A DNA stretch of 38,036 nt, from the NCBI GenBank assembly GCA_031268675.1, contig JAIRWY010000066.1:1-38036 (forward strand), given 5' to 3'. A program made the translations under genes and the position numbers. Within the stretch, counting starts at the first letter, position 1; every line of letters starts with the position of its first letter. Shown here in pieces: positions 1 through 9,092 of this stretch. The notes beneath the pieces are model-generated. The model was given only the letters and a program-made list of their open reading frames with translations. It did no database searches and was not told the origin of the DNA. This DNA comes from Candidatus Ancillula glyptotermitis. GTDB taxonomy: Bacteria; Actinomycetota; Actinomycetes; Actinomycetales; Bifidobacteriaceae.

Positions 1-125
1 GTTTTCCCCCTTCAAAATAGTACATGTGTATATAACACACATAAGCACCTTAAATCAAACCACGTGCTTATAAATAGCCTTAATGAAGGTCTAGGTTATA
101 AAACCACCTGGATTTGCTCCAGAAG
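1..125 (+). repeat. Structured intergenic repeat, copy 1
   Basis: This block matches 37739-37865 in the same orientation, with only four substitutions and one 2-nt indel that I can see. It contains four potential hairpins in order: ATGTGT/ACACAT, ATAAGCAC/GTGCTTAT (perfect 8 bp here), CCTT/AAGG with an AATG loop, and TCTAGG/CCTGGA, which has one U-G wobble in a plus-strand transcript. It does not encode a protein. The window begins at its first base, so it may extend further left. The family is not one I recognise. Confidence 0.9.
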
Positions 126-459
126 AAGTTTTTGCAGGTGCCGCCCATTAAAGAAGTTTTAGCTTATAGAAGACTTGTATTTAAGAGGGGTTGATGATAA
201 ATGGAAGTTGTTGTAGTTTGGATTAAAATCCAGCTTACCTGCATTTATACTGCACATCGGACACCTGTATTTAGCATCAACATGCAAGAAAATTCTACAA
301 TTGCTTAATCTTCATCATGTTAAGAGTTACGTAATTTACTGTACCTGAGGGGTATTTTATCTGATGAGTGGCGAAAAAGAGGCAAAATATGCAATATAAG
401 GTAGTAGTGAATTTATAATAAAATTTGAACTTAAAACAACAACCAAATATACAAAAGTG
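126..459. other. Gene-free leader region upstream of gap
   Basis: I find no convincing gene here; a minus-strand open frame that runs through it into gap is a shadow. What can be seen are short complementary segments: TGCAGGT at 133-139 can pair with ACCTGCA at 237-243, the overlapping CAGGTG at 135-140 can pair with CACCTG at 262-267, and there is a 6-bp inverted repeat at 219-232. These lie upstream of the gap promoter, so any RNA they form would be separate from the main gap transcript. Confidence 0.5.
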
Positions 460-468
460 TGCTATAAT
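460..468 (+). promoter_or_regulatory. Extended -10 promoter of gap
   Basis: TGCTATAAT is a perfect extended -10 element. No recognisable -35 box lies 16-18 bp upstream. Transcription would start near 475, leaving a leader of about 25 nt that carries the GAGGAG ribosome-binding site of gap. Confidence 0.7.
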
Positions 469-487
469 AGTTGTATTAAGTTTATGA

Positions 488-1513
<1,026 letters not shown>

Positions 1514-1528
1514 TATTTACTAGCATAT

Positions 1529-1570
1529 CAAGTCCACTAGTTTTGTAATTGATCTAGTGGGCTTGGTTTT
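1529..1570 (+). terminator. Stem-loop terminator/attenuator between gap and pgk
   Basis: CAAGTCCACTAG (1529-1540) pairs with CTAGTGGGCTTG (1554-1565): 12 pairs with one G-U wobble around a 13-nt loop. A short GTTTT tract follows. The T-tract is weak for full termination, so partial read-through into pgk is plausible. Confidence 0.75.
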
Positions 1571-1634
1571 GCGGTTAGATGCAATTAAATTAAGTGTAGT
1601 AATTTAGGAAAAGAAAAGGAAAGAAAGAGAATAA

Positions 1635-2900
1635 ATGGCAACTTTGAAAACTATTGAGGAACTTGGAAATATAAAAGGTAAGAAAGTACTATTACGCGTA
1701 GATTTTAATGTACCTATTAGCAAAACTGATGGTAAAACTATTACAGATGATGGTCGAATCCGTGCAGAATTACCAACTATCAAGAAGTTACTCAGTGCAG
1801 GTACTTCTCTTATTATAGTAGCGCATTTAGGTCGCCCAAAACCTACAACTGCTTTTGAAGTCGAGTCTGAATTTTCGCTTGCGCCTGTTGCGAAAAGGTT
1901 AAGCCAGTTGTTGGATATTCAAGTTGATTTTGCAACTGATACTGTTGGTTTAGATGCACAGAACAAAGTTGGTAAATTAGAGCCTGGACAGGTACTTTTG
2001 CTAGAAAATTTGCGGTTTAACCAAGCTGAAACTTCTAAAGATGATGATATTCGTTCAGAATTTGCTAAGAAACTTGCTGATTTTGCTGATGTTTTTGTTT
2101 CCGATGGTTTTGGGGTTGTACATCGTGAACATGCTTCTGTATATGATGTTGCCAAATTCTTGCCATCTGCCTCTGGTAAACTTGTACAAAAAGAGGTTGA
2201 GGCACTTTCAAAAGTTTTAAACAATCCTGCTCGTCCGTTAACGGTTATACTAGGCGGTTCAAAAGTATCTGATAAACTTGGAGTTATAGCAAATCTACTA
2301 AAAATTGCAGATAATATTCTAGTTGGTGGTGGTATGGCGTATACATTTTTAGCTGCTCTTGGGTATGAAATTGGAACTTCATTACTTGAAGTTGATCAAA
2401 TTGAAACTGTTAAAGGCTATATACAGGAGGCTGAAAACCGTAGTATTGCGTTATTACTTCCAGTTGATATTGTTGTTGCAAAGGAATTTCCTACTTCAGA
2501 AACTGGTGATGCAGAATTTGAGGGCATTTTTGCAGCAGATGAAATTCCAGCTGATAAGATGGGACTTGATATTGGACCTGAAACTCGTAAGCAGTTTGCT
2601 GCTGTAATAGAGAAGTCTAAGTCAGTTGTTTGGAATGGTCCTGCTGGAGTCTTTGAAAAGGATGCGTATGCAAATGGAACTTCAGCGATTGCTGCTGCAC
2701 TAGTACGCGCTAAAGAAAAAGGTGCATTTACTGTAATCGGCGGTGGTGATTCTGCGGCGGCTGTTCGCATTTTGAATAATCCAGATACTGAAAATCCATT
2801 TAGTGAAGATGATTTTAGCCATATTTCAACTGGTGGAGGTGCTTCATTGGAATTCTTAGAAGGCATTGCTCTTCCAGGTATTGAGGTTCTTAGTGAATAA
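1635..2900 (+). CDS. pgk: Phosphoglycerate kinase
   Basis: This enzyme transfers a phosphate from 1,3-bisphosphoglycerate to ADP, the first ATP-forming step of glycolysis. At 421 residues it is slightly longer than the usual ~400. The N-terminal substrate domain shows LLRVDFNVP (residues ~20-28), HLGRPKP and ENLRF; the C-terminal nucleotide domain shows LGGSKVSDKLGV, WNGPAGVFE and GGGDSAAAV, ending in STGGGASLEFLEG. The ATG follows a purine-rich AAGGAAAGAAAGAGA tract. No strong promoter is visible after the gap stem-loop, so it probably depends on read-through or a weak promoter. Its last 8 nt overlap the likely start of tpiA, indicating translational coupling. Confidence 0.98.
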   Translation: MATLKTIEELGNIKGKKVLLRVDFNVPISKTDGKTITDDGRIRAELPTIKKLLSAGTSLIIVAHLGRPKPTTAFEVESEFSLAPVAKRLSQLLDIQVDFATDTVGLDAQNKVGKLEPGQVLLLENLRFNQAETSKDDDIRSEFAKKLADFADVFVSDGFGVVHREHASVYDVAKFLPSASGKLVQKEVEALSKVLNNPARPLTVILGGSKVSDKLGVIANLLKIADNILVGGGMAYTFLAALGYEIGTSLLEVDQIETVKGYIQEAENRSIALLLPVDIVVAKEFPTSETGDAEFEGIFAADEIPADKMGLDIGPETRKQFAAVIEKSKSVVWNGPAGVFEKDAYANGTSAIAAALVRAKEKGAFTVIGGGDSAAAVRILNNPDTENPFSEDDFSHISTGGGASLEFLEGIALPGIEVLSE

Positions 2901-3714
2901 CTCTAGGTCTAAACTTATTGCAGTGAACTTCAAGATGAATTTTGATCACTTGGAGATGACGCATTACTTGCAGAAATTAGCGTGGTTATTATATGATGCA
3001 AATCATGATTATACGAAGGTGCAAGTTTTATTACTAGCACCTTTTACTGCACTTCGATCAATCCAGACTTTAGTTACAGCAGATAGTTTACCAATTATGT
3101 ATGGCTCCCAAGATGTTTCATCATACCGATCTGGTGCATATACAGGTGAAATTTCTGCCGCTCAATTAGCAAAACTTGGTGTTTCATATTCGCTAATTGG
3201 TCATACTGAGCGTAGAAAATACCATAATGAAGATGATGATCTAGTTCTCAAAAAGGCAACAAGAGCGCTTGAAGTTAGCATTAAGCCCATAATCTGCATT
3301 GGTGAAGAAGATGAAGAGGTTCGTGAGCATCCAGATTTTGATTTTTTATTCAGGCAGTTGAATCCAATTGTGCAGAAAATCAATAAGGTTGGCAAAGATG
3401 ATGTGATACCTTTTTTGGAGAATGTTGTTATTGCCTATGAACCGCATTGGTCAGTAAGCAATGGGAAAACTTGCACTCCTTCTTTTTTGCAAGATGCATT
3501 AGCAGGAATTAGGGCGCACATAACCGAGGAATTAGGGGAGGTTGCTGCAAATAAAATATCGTTGGTTTACGGAGGTTCAGTAAATTTGAATTCTGTCGCA
3601 GGATTAATAACTGAGCCTGATATTGATGGGCTACTAATTGGAAAAGCAGCGCTTGATCCAGAATCTTTTGCTAAAATACTGCGATTAGTGAGTAAAGTAG
3701 TTGAAAGCAATTGA
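2893..3714 (+). CDS. tpiA: Triosephosphate isomerase (divergent)
   Basis: TpiA interconverts dihydroxyacetone phosphate and glyceraldehyde 3-phosphate. I choose GTG 2893, inside the end of pgk and 6 nt after a GAGG, because it puts the conserved NFKMN motif at residues 12-16; a TTG at 2866 would add nine unlikely residues. Length is then 273. Catalytic residues are present: Asn12 and Lys14, His104 in LIGHTERR and Glu183 in AYEP. The phosphate-binding VYGGSVN and GLLIGKAAL segments are intact. Two motifs are unusual: NFKMN replaces the common NWKMN, and the mobile lid reads PHWSVSNGKT instead of PVWAIGTGKT. The position after pgk supports the assignment. In many actinobacteria secG follows; here a phospholipid synthase gene follows after 1 nt. 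Confidence 0.93.
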   Translation: MNNSRSKLIAVNFKMNFDHLEMTHYLQKLAWLLYDANHDYTKVQVLLLAPFTALRSIQTLVTADSLPIMYGSQDVSSYRSGAYTGEISAAQLAKLGVSYSLIGHTERRKYHNEDDDLVLKKATRALEVSIKPIICIGEEDEEVREHPDFDFLFRQLNPIVQKINKVGKDDVIPFLENVVIAYEPHWSVSNGKTCTPSFLQDALAGIRAHITEELGEVAANKISLVYGGSVNLNSVAGLITEPDIDGLLIGKAALDPESFAKILRLVSKVVESN

Positions 3715-3715
3715 A

Positions 3716-4480
3716 ATGGTAGCACTCAAGAATATATCAAGTCATGTATCAGCTACACTTAACAAAGATGGTGCTACGAACAAAATATTTACGATTCCAA
3801 ATTTTATTTCATTTATAAGACTACTTTTAGTTCCACTTTTTGCGTGGTGCATTGTAATGCATTATGATATTTTGGCTGTGATACTAATCATTTTATCATC
3901 TGTATCTGATTTTCTTGATGGATTCATTGCTCGTAGATTTAAACAGGTGACAAAAGTTGGCAAAATTCTTGATCCAATTGCAGATAGATTGTTCATTTTT
4001 GTCTTGCTGATTATGCTTGTTTTCAGGAGTTTTATACCCAGTTGGACCTTAGCAGCGATGTTTTTGCGTGAAGCACTATTATTTTTCCAATATTCTGCGC
4101 TAATTTTGAACAAGAAAGATATTGTACCAGTTAATATTGTTGGCAAAATTGGTGCAGCAAGTCTTCTATTCTCTATGCCACTGATTTTCTTTTGCAAGAG
4201 CGATATAATCAGGAGTAGTATTTGTACGAGTTCAGATATATGTTCTACTAGTTTTTTAGTTTTTGAGAATATTGCTTGGTTTATACTTGTTATTGGTCTT
4301 TTTGTCTACTGGAGCGCTGGAATTATCTATACTGTGAAAGCAATACATGAACTTAAAACTTGTGAACAGACTAGACTTTTGGTAATCGCTGCACTTGTAA
4401 GTATAATTGTGGCATTTTCCTTGATATTTTTGGTGTTGAGATTTGTACCACTTTTGTTCAAAACATTTTTTGTAGTATAA
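3716..4480 (+). CDS. pgsA: CDP-alcohol phosphatidyltransferase (PgsA-like)
   Basis: This is an integral membrane enzyme that transfers a phosphatidyl group from CDP-diacylglycerol to an alcohol, most often glycerol 3-phosphate for phosphatidylglycerol synthesis. The family signature D-G-x2-A-R-x8-G-x3-D-x3-D is complete in DGFIARRF...GKILDPIADR (about residues 50-75). Several hydrophobic helices surround it, including one before the motif and at least four after. I prefer ATG 3716, 1 nt after the tpiA stop; a TTG at 3701 is an alternative. The C-terminal ~60 residues, with a Cys-containing loop and two helices, extend past the usual ~200-residue family length. The alcohol substrate cannot be read from the sequence, so the pgsA name is tentative. 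Confidence 0.85.
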   Translation: MVALKNISSHVSATLNKDGATNKIFTIPNFISFIRLLLVPLFAWCIVMHYDILAVILIILSSVSDFLDGFIARRFKQVTKVGKILDPIADRLFIFVLLIMLVFRSFIPSWTLAAMFLREALLFFQYSALILNKKDIVPVNIVGKIGAASLLFSMPLIFFCKSDIIRSSICTSSDICSTSFLVFENIAWFILVIGLFVYWSAGIIYTVKAIHELKTCEQTRLLVIAALVSIIVAFSLIFLVLRFVPLLFKTFFVV

Positions 4481-4495
4481 CCAACTATAATAAAT

Positions 4496-4524
4496 TTGAC
4501 ATTTACCTTGAAGTATGTTATACT
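4496..4524 (+). promoter_or_regulatory. Near-consensus sigma-70-type promoter
   Basis: A perfect TTGACA (4496-4501) is separated by 17 bp from TATACT (4519-4524). It begins 16 bp after pgsA ends. Transcription would start near 4531, about 200 nt before the HtrA gene, so it makes either a long leader or a separate small RNA. A second promoter lies closer to the gene. Confidence 0.75.
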
Positions 4525-4666
4525 TATGCTGTAAGTTTTAATTCTTTATGGTGTACCGTGTTGTTTATAAGCAAATTTATGAAGAGTGTAGAACCAAAAG
4601 TAGATGATTATAATATATGATTTCAGAAAATTTTAATACTTTAGCAATAGATTTTACAGTTTATTG

Positions 4667-4675
4667 TGGTATAAT
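4667..4675 (+). promoter_or_regulatory. Extended -10 promoter of the HtrA-like gene
   Basis: TGGTATAAT is a perfect extended -10 with no good -35. Transcription would start near 4682, giving a leader of about 45 nt with an AAAGGA ribosome-binding site before ATG 4729. Confidence 0.65.
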
Positions 4676-4728
4676 ATACTCGTTATGCTTAAAAAGTCAA
4701 TTTATACGAGAATAGAAAGGACCAGAAG

Positions 4729-6459
4729 ATGACAAATGAGACATATGGAGAGTTTAATAATGGTGGAGAAAGAAATGGAGAAGTTAATAATTCAAATGAT
4801 AAATTAACAGATACGTTTAACCATGATGTTGATAATGTTACTAGTAATACTGAAAATGTAACTTCGCAAAATAGTGTTGTAGATACTCCAGAATCAGAAA
4901 AACTCTCATCGCTTGATGCTTTTGTTGCAAGTTTGAAAAATGACGCAACGGTTGAACCGACAACTGCAAGTAGTTATACAAGTTCAGCTCAGACATCTAC
5001 TGATACTTCTGGTGCATTTACTAGTTCTTCTGATTATATATCTACATCGCAAACAACTGCTGCTAATACTTCTGCAAATGATTTTTCTGGTGCAGTAATT
5101 GGCGCAGATTCTGAAAACAACTTGAAATCTAATGCTTTTACTGGATATACACAAGTATCTGCTAATACATCAACTTCTAAACCTGATATTAACGAAGCGG
5201 AAGGTGCGCAGACTTCTAATGAGGAACCGCACAAAGCAGCAGCTAAAAAAATTCCAAGTAGTAAACTTATTGCAACTGGCGTAATTAGTGCACTAGTGAC
5301 TTCTGCTCTGGTATTTTTGGCTGCTAATTTTGGAATTATTCACATTGTGCAGCGTAGTGGATCATTGGCAGATATAGGTAAAGTTGACCAAGAGCGTCTA
5401 CTCAATGCAGCATATAAGCATGATGGTTCAATTCCTGATTGGACTAAAGTTGTTGCAGCAGTTGGACCGAGTGCGGTTAGTATTCAAATTTCTGACAAAT
5501 CAACTGGTTCTGCTGCACTAGGTTCTGGTGTTGTATATGATAAAGATGGTCATATTATAACCAACAACCATGTTGTTTCGGAAATAAAAAATGGTACAAT
5601 TCTTGTGACGCTTAGCGATGGAAGAGTTTATAATGCAACAATTATAGGAACTGATCCTACTGCAGATTTGGCACTAATTAAGTTAGATACACCTCCATCA
5701 GATGATCTAGTACCAGTCAAGTTCGGAGATAGTGCATCGTTAATAGTCGGAGAGAAGGTTTTGTCAGTTGGAAATCCGCTTGGGCTTTCAAATACGGCAA
5801 CTGAGGGTATGATTTCTGCATTAGACCGTCCAGTAGTGGCTTCATCGTCATCTTCTGCAAGTTCAAGTTCGTCTGATACTATTACAAATGCTATTCAGTT
5901 TGATGCATCTGTTAATCCTGGTAATTCTGGTGGGCCATTATTTAATGCAAATGGCGAGTTAATCGGTATTACTAGTTCAATTGCTACAACTTCAGGTTCA
6001 TCTGGTTCAATTGGTTTAAGTTTTGCAATTCCATCTAATTTGGTGAAATCAGTAACTACGCAGTTGATTGAGACGAAGAAAGCTGAACATATTCAGATTG
6101 GAGTCACACTAAAAGATGCTATGGTTGATGTTAAAGGGACCATCAGAAGAGCGGCGCAGGTAGTTTCTGTTAATGCTGGTTCAACTGCTGAAAAAGCTGG
6201 ACTTCAAAAAGATGATGTAATTTTAGAGTTTAATGGTAAGGCAGTTTCTTCTTCGTATTCTTTGATGGGGTATGTTCGCGAACTTCCGCTTAACTCAACT
6301 ACTAAGTTGAAGTATATACGCAACAAGGATGAAGTAAATGAGATTGAAATCAAACTAGATCAGGCAAAATCAGATCCAGTACCTACAGTTAGTGATGATG
6401 ATTCAGGCAGCGGAAAAGGTGGTATTATCGATCCATGGAAGTTGTTTGGTGGGAAATAG
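4729..6459 (+). CDS. Membrane-anchored HtrA/DegP-like serine protease with PDZ domain
   Basis: This is a 576-residue envelope quality-control protease. Residues 1-175 form a Ser/Thr/Asn-rich, probably disordered cytoplasmic region. One transmembrane helix follows at about 180-205, which places the rest outside the membrane. The trypsin-like domain (about 238-445) carries the full triad: His281 in TNNHVV, Asp313 in TADLALIKL and Ser400 in NPGNSGGPL. A low-complexity Ser run at 371-382 interrupts the domain in a surface-loop position. A single PDZ domain spans about 455-545 (AGSTAEKAGLQKDDVI...). The C-terminus is Asp/Gly rich. The layout matches actinobacterial HtrA/PepD proteins. Two promoters precede it, and its final 11 nt overlap the likely start of menG, so the two are translationally coupled. 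Confidence 0.95.
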   Translation: MTNETYGEFNNGGERNGEVNNSNDKLTDTFNHDVDNVTSNTENVTSQNSVVDTPESEKLSSLDAFVASLKNDATVEPTTASSYTSSAQTSTDTSGAFTSSSDYISTSQTTAANTSANDFSGAVIGADSENNLKSNAFTGYTQVSANTSTSKPDINEAEGAQTSNEEPHKAAAKKIPSSKLIATGVISALVTSALVFLAANFGIIHIVQRSGSLADIGKVDQERLLNAAYKHDGSIPDWTKVVAAVGPSAVSIQISDKSTGSAALGSGVVYDKDGHIITNNHVVSEIKNGTILVTLSDGRVYNATIIGTDPTADLALIKLDTPPSDDLVPVKFGDSASLIVGEKVLSVGNPLGLSNTATEGMISALDRPVVASSSSSASSSSSDTITNAIQFDASVNPGNSGGPLFNANGELIGITSSIATTSGSSGSIGLSFAIPSNLVKSVTTQLIETKKAEHIQIGVTLKDAMVDVKGTIRRAAQVVSVNAGSTAEKAGLQKDDVILEFNGKAVSSSYSLMGYVRELPLNSTTKLKYIRNKDEVNEIEIKLDQAKSDPVPTVSDDDSGSGKGGIIDPWKLFGGK

Positions 6460-7216
6460 TCCAACTACTACTGTAGATTTTGATACAATTGCTAAGCGGT
6501 ATGATTTAATCAATGCAGTCATATCGCTTGGCTTTGTAAAATTGTGGCATCGAAGATTCATTAAACTCATCAAGTCTAATATAGATTTAACGGCTGTTTA
6601 CGGAGTGCTTGATGTTGCATGTGGTACTGGTGTGTCGACAAAATACTTGGCGAGGTTATTGTCAACTGCATCATCGAAATCTGTGAGAATTCGAGCATTT
6701 GATATTTCAAAACTAATGGTTGAGAAGGCGAAAAAGAAAAATCTGCAGAATATTGATAATGTTAAAGTGCAATTTAGTATTCAAGATGCTTCTTTGATTG
6801 CATGCAAAGATTCTAGTCAGGATCTTATTTGTATCTCGTTCGGTTTGAGAAATTTACTGGATCCTGCACGCTCATTAGGCGAATTCTATCGTGTTTTGAA
6901 GAATGGTAAATATTTAGCAATTCTTGAGTTTTCGCAACCGTATAAAATAGTCCAGCCATTTACAAGACTCTATATAAAGCATATTATGTGGCGTTTGGCA
7001 TGTCTATTTGGTGGGAAACACAGTGATTATGTATATTTGGCTAATAGTGTGGATAAGTGGTATGGATTTAGAGAATTGGAATATATGGGGAATTTGGTTG
7101 GCTTCAAAACAGTAAGTACTAAGCGCTTTTTTTTGGGGCAATTAGCAGTACATATCTTTAAGAAAGAGATTACAACTAATTATGCTAAACCACTTAAGTC
7201 TATTGATTCCTTATAG
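6449..7216 (+). CDS. menG: Demethylmenaquinone methyltransferase (MenG/UbiE family)
   Basis: MenG uses S-adenosylmethionine to methylate demethylmenaquinone, the last step of menaquinone synthesis. I choose GTG 6449, inside the end of the HtrA gene, 8 nt after GGAAG; TTG 6446 is equally possible. An ATG at 6392 would need a 68-nt overlap and adds residues unlike the family. The family N-terminus FDTIAKRYDLIN is present, followed by SAM motif I VLDVACGTG, AFDISKLM, and the UbiE hallmark SFGLRNL followed by EFYRVLKNGKYLAILEFS. Length is about 255 residues, normal for the family. A T8-G4 homopolymer at 7127-7138 lies near the 3' end. A polyprenyl synthase gene follows immediately, as expected for a quinone operon. 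Confidence 0.93.
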   Translation: MGNSPTTTVDFDTIAKRYDLINAVISLGFVKLWHRRFIKLIKSNIDLTAVYGVLDVACGTGVSTKYLARLLSTASSKSVRIRAFDISKLMVEKAKKKNLQNIDNVKVQFSIQDASLIACKDSSQDLICISFGLRNLLDPARSLGEFYRVLKNGKYLAILEFSQPYKIVQPFTRLYIKHIMWRLACLFGGKHSDYVYLANSVDKWYGFRELEYMGNLVGFKTVSTKRFFLGQLAVHIFKKEITTNYAKPLKSIDSL

Positions 7217-7228
7217 CGGAGGCAGATA

Positions 7229-7993
7229 GTGGAGATTAGTAATTTAGAGGAGTTTGAAAGTAATGAAGATCAGGATAAATATGTTAATGAAGTAGTAGCA
7301 CATCTTGATAAGACGCAGGGTAAGATGATTCGCAGCAAACTACTAATAGATACTATGGAAAAAACTGCTGTATCCCATAGAATGTCACTAGGCAATGCAT
7401 TACCATGTGCAAAAATAGCGATGCGTGGAATTGAATTGATTCACAATGCCTCAATAATCCATGATGATATGCTGGACAACAACTCTAAGCGCAGAGGTGT
7501 GGCTAGTTTGCATGCTGAATATGGCAATAATATCGCATTGGTTACTGGTGATGTGCTTTTTGCGCGAGCATTAACAATGCTAGGCAAGCTTAATGATGGT
7601 TATGTAATATCGCATGCTCTTGGAGTTTTTAGGCATATGGCAGAAGGGCAACTTGCAGAATCTGCATGGGCTAGCAATAAGTACACTCCACAGATTGAGG
7701 AAATTATTGATGTTATGAGACGTAAAACTGGTGTCTTGATGGGGTTTTCTGTACGTTTAGGGGCATATTTTGTGTTAAAAGAACAGTTCTCGCCAGAATT
7801 GGTGGAGGATCTTGATGATATTGCAAAACAAGGTGAATACTATGGAATAGCATACCAAATTCAAGATGATATAGAGGACATGGACGAAGATGCATCAAAT
7901 GGTACTCAAACGATTCCAATCATCTACGGAAAAGAAAGAGCACTTCAAATTGCAGAATATTTTAAGCACGAATCAGCTATTAACCTCTTGTAG
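7229..7993 (+). CDS. Polyprenyl diphosphate synthase, C-terminally short
   Basis: This trans-prenyltransferase should make the isoprenoid side chain for menaquinone. GTG 7229 lies 6 nt after GCGGAGG. Visible motifs are GKMIRSKLL (GKxxR), the first Asp-rich motif HDDMLDNNSKRRG and the second QDDIEDMDED. The first motif reads DDMLDNN in place of a longer repeat, within family variation. The protein has 254 residues, whereas homologues usually have 320-360: nearly all the missing sequence is C-terminal, beyond the second Asp-rich motif. Translation past the stop in the three forward frames shows only the reverse of the neighbouring gene, so this is a true shortening and not a visible frameshift. 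Its last 21 nt overlap the convergent AI-2E gene. Both catalytic Asp clusters remain, so activity is possible but uncertain. Confidence 0.85.
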   Translation: MEISNLEEFESNEDQDKYVNEVVAHLDKTQGKMIRSKLLIDTMEKTAVSHRMSLGNALPCAKIAMRGIELIHNASIIHDDMLDNNSKRRGVASLHAEYGNNIALVTGDVLFARALTMLGKLNDGYVISHALGVFRHMAEGQLAESAWASNKYTPQIEEIIDVMRRKTGVLMGFSVRLGAYFVLKEQFSPELVEDLDDIAKQGEYYGIAYQIQDDIEDMDEDASNGTQTIPIIYGKERALQIAEYFKHESAINLL

Positions 7994-9076
7994 TATTTCT
8001 GGCGCAATTTTATAAGTCTTTAAGTACATTTTCAAGAGTGTAGATATCGTTGCTGTGATTGGGAGTGCTAAAAATGCACCAAGAGGACCAAACAGGTAGC
8101 CAAATGAAAGAACAGCTAGAAATGTTATAGCAGGGTTTAATTGAAGAGTTTCCGCACTAACCTTGGGGAGGAATACAAAGTTCTCAATTTGCTGATATAT
8201 AACTAGAAATGCCAATACAATCATTGTTACTACTATTCCCTTGTTGCTTAAGGATACAATTACTGGCAATGCACCACCAATGTATGCACCAATTGTTGGA
8301 ATGAACTGTGATATAACAGCGACAAACAAACCTAGTGGAAGATAAAATGGAATATCCATAATTTTCAAAAAGATGGAGGTTGCAATAGCGGATATTAGCG
8401 CAAGTATAAGTCTTGACCCTAAAAATCCAGCAATTTTAACACTTATTATGGACATAATCTCGCGGATTTTGAGTTGTTTGGATGTTGAAAAATGACGGAC
8501 GATTAAATTCCTGAACCTATCTCCTTGCGAACTCAAATAGTATATAAGCATAATAGCAGTTATTGCATTGATCATGGTGGCAAATAAGGATACACCAGCA
8601 CCTAGTGCCTGCGATCCTATTTCATTGGCATATTTAGTAAATAGTTGGCCAGTAATTTCACTTCCAGTCGGTAGCTCAAATCCAAATTCTTGATGTATAA
8701 ATTTCTGCAATGCCACATATGAATCTGGGATGTTGTTTAATAATGCAATTAGCTGTGAAACTAGGAGATTCCCAAATAACACTACAATTATTACAATAGT
8801 TGCTAAAATTGTAAAGATGCATAAAGCTGCACCTATACTCTTGTTCACTCCTTTTGATGCTAAAAAATTTACTAATGGCTCAAGTGCAACACCAAAAAAG
8901 TATGCAATAACTATAACAGAGATAATAGATGAAAGTTGGTTAATGGCATACAAAACAAAAATGCCGCCAAAAATGAACAACGCGATTCGTATCAGTATGA
9001 TATTTATCAACTTGCTGATTTCCGCTTTCTCACTTCCACTAGTAAAAATTCTACTCAAATTTAATTTTTCGTTCAA
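7973..9076 (-). CDS. AI-2E family (UPF0118/PerM-like) membrane transporter
   Basis: This 367-residue protein has about eight hydrophobic helices in the layout of the AI-2E/PerM family: two N-terminal helices, a soluble stretch around residues 125-160, and a C-terminal bundle with the conserved PFYLPLGLFVAVISQFIP...GAYIGG and LFGPLGAFLALPI segments. Members have been linked to autoinducer-2 export, Na+/H+ exchange or unknown cargo, so the substrate cannot be assigned. The start is TTG 9076, 4 nt after AGGAGG. Its promoter is the minus-strand half of the palindrome at 9093-9110. It converges on the prenyl synthase gene with a 21-bp overlap. Confidence 0.9.
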   Translation of the reverse strand: MNEKLNLSRIFTSGSEKAEISKLINIILIRIALFIFGGIFVLYAINQLSSIISVIVIAYFFGVALEPLVNFLASKGVNKSIGAALCIFTILATIVIIVVLFGNLLVSQLIALLNNIPDSYVALQKFIHQEFGFELPTGSEITGQLFTKYANEIGSQALGAGVSLFATMINAITAIMLIYYLSSQGDRFRNLIVRHFSTSKQLKIREIMSIISVKIAGFLGSRLILALISAIATSIFLKIMDIPFYLPLGLFVAVISQFIPTIGAYIGGALPVIVSLSNKGIVVTMIVLAFLVIYQQIENFVFLPKVSAETLQLNPAITFLAVLSFGYLFGPLGAFLALPITATISTLLKMYLKTYKIAPEILQEVNS

Positions 9077-9092
9077 AACGCCTCCTAAAATA

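Noticed and set aside
2417-2866. 149-residue minus-strand open frame inside pgk
   Set aside because: Antisense shadow of a conserved gene, low-complexity Ser/Ala composition.
4617-4715. 32-codon open frame before the HtrA gene
   Set aside because: No ribosome-binding site; a TATAAT lies only 2 nt before its ATG, which is too close for transcription to include the start.
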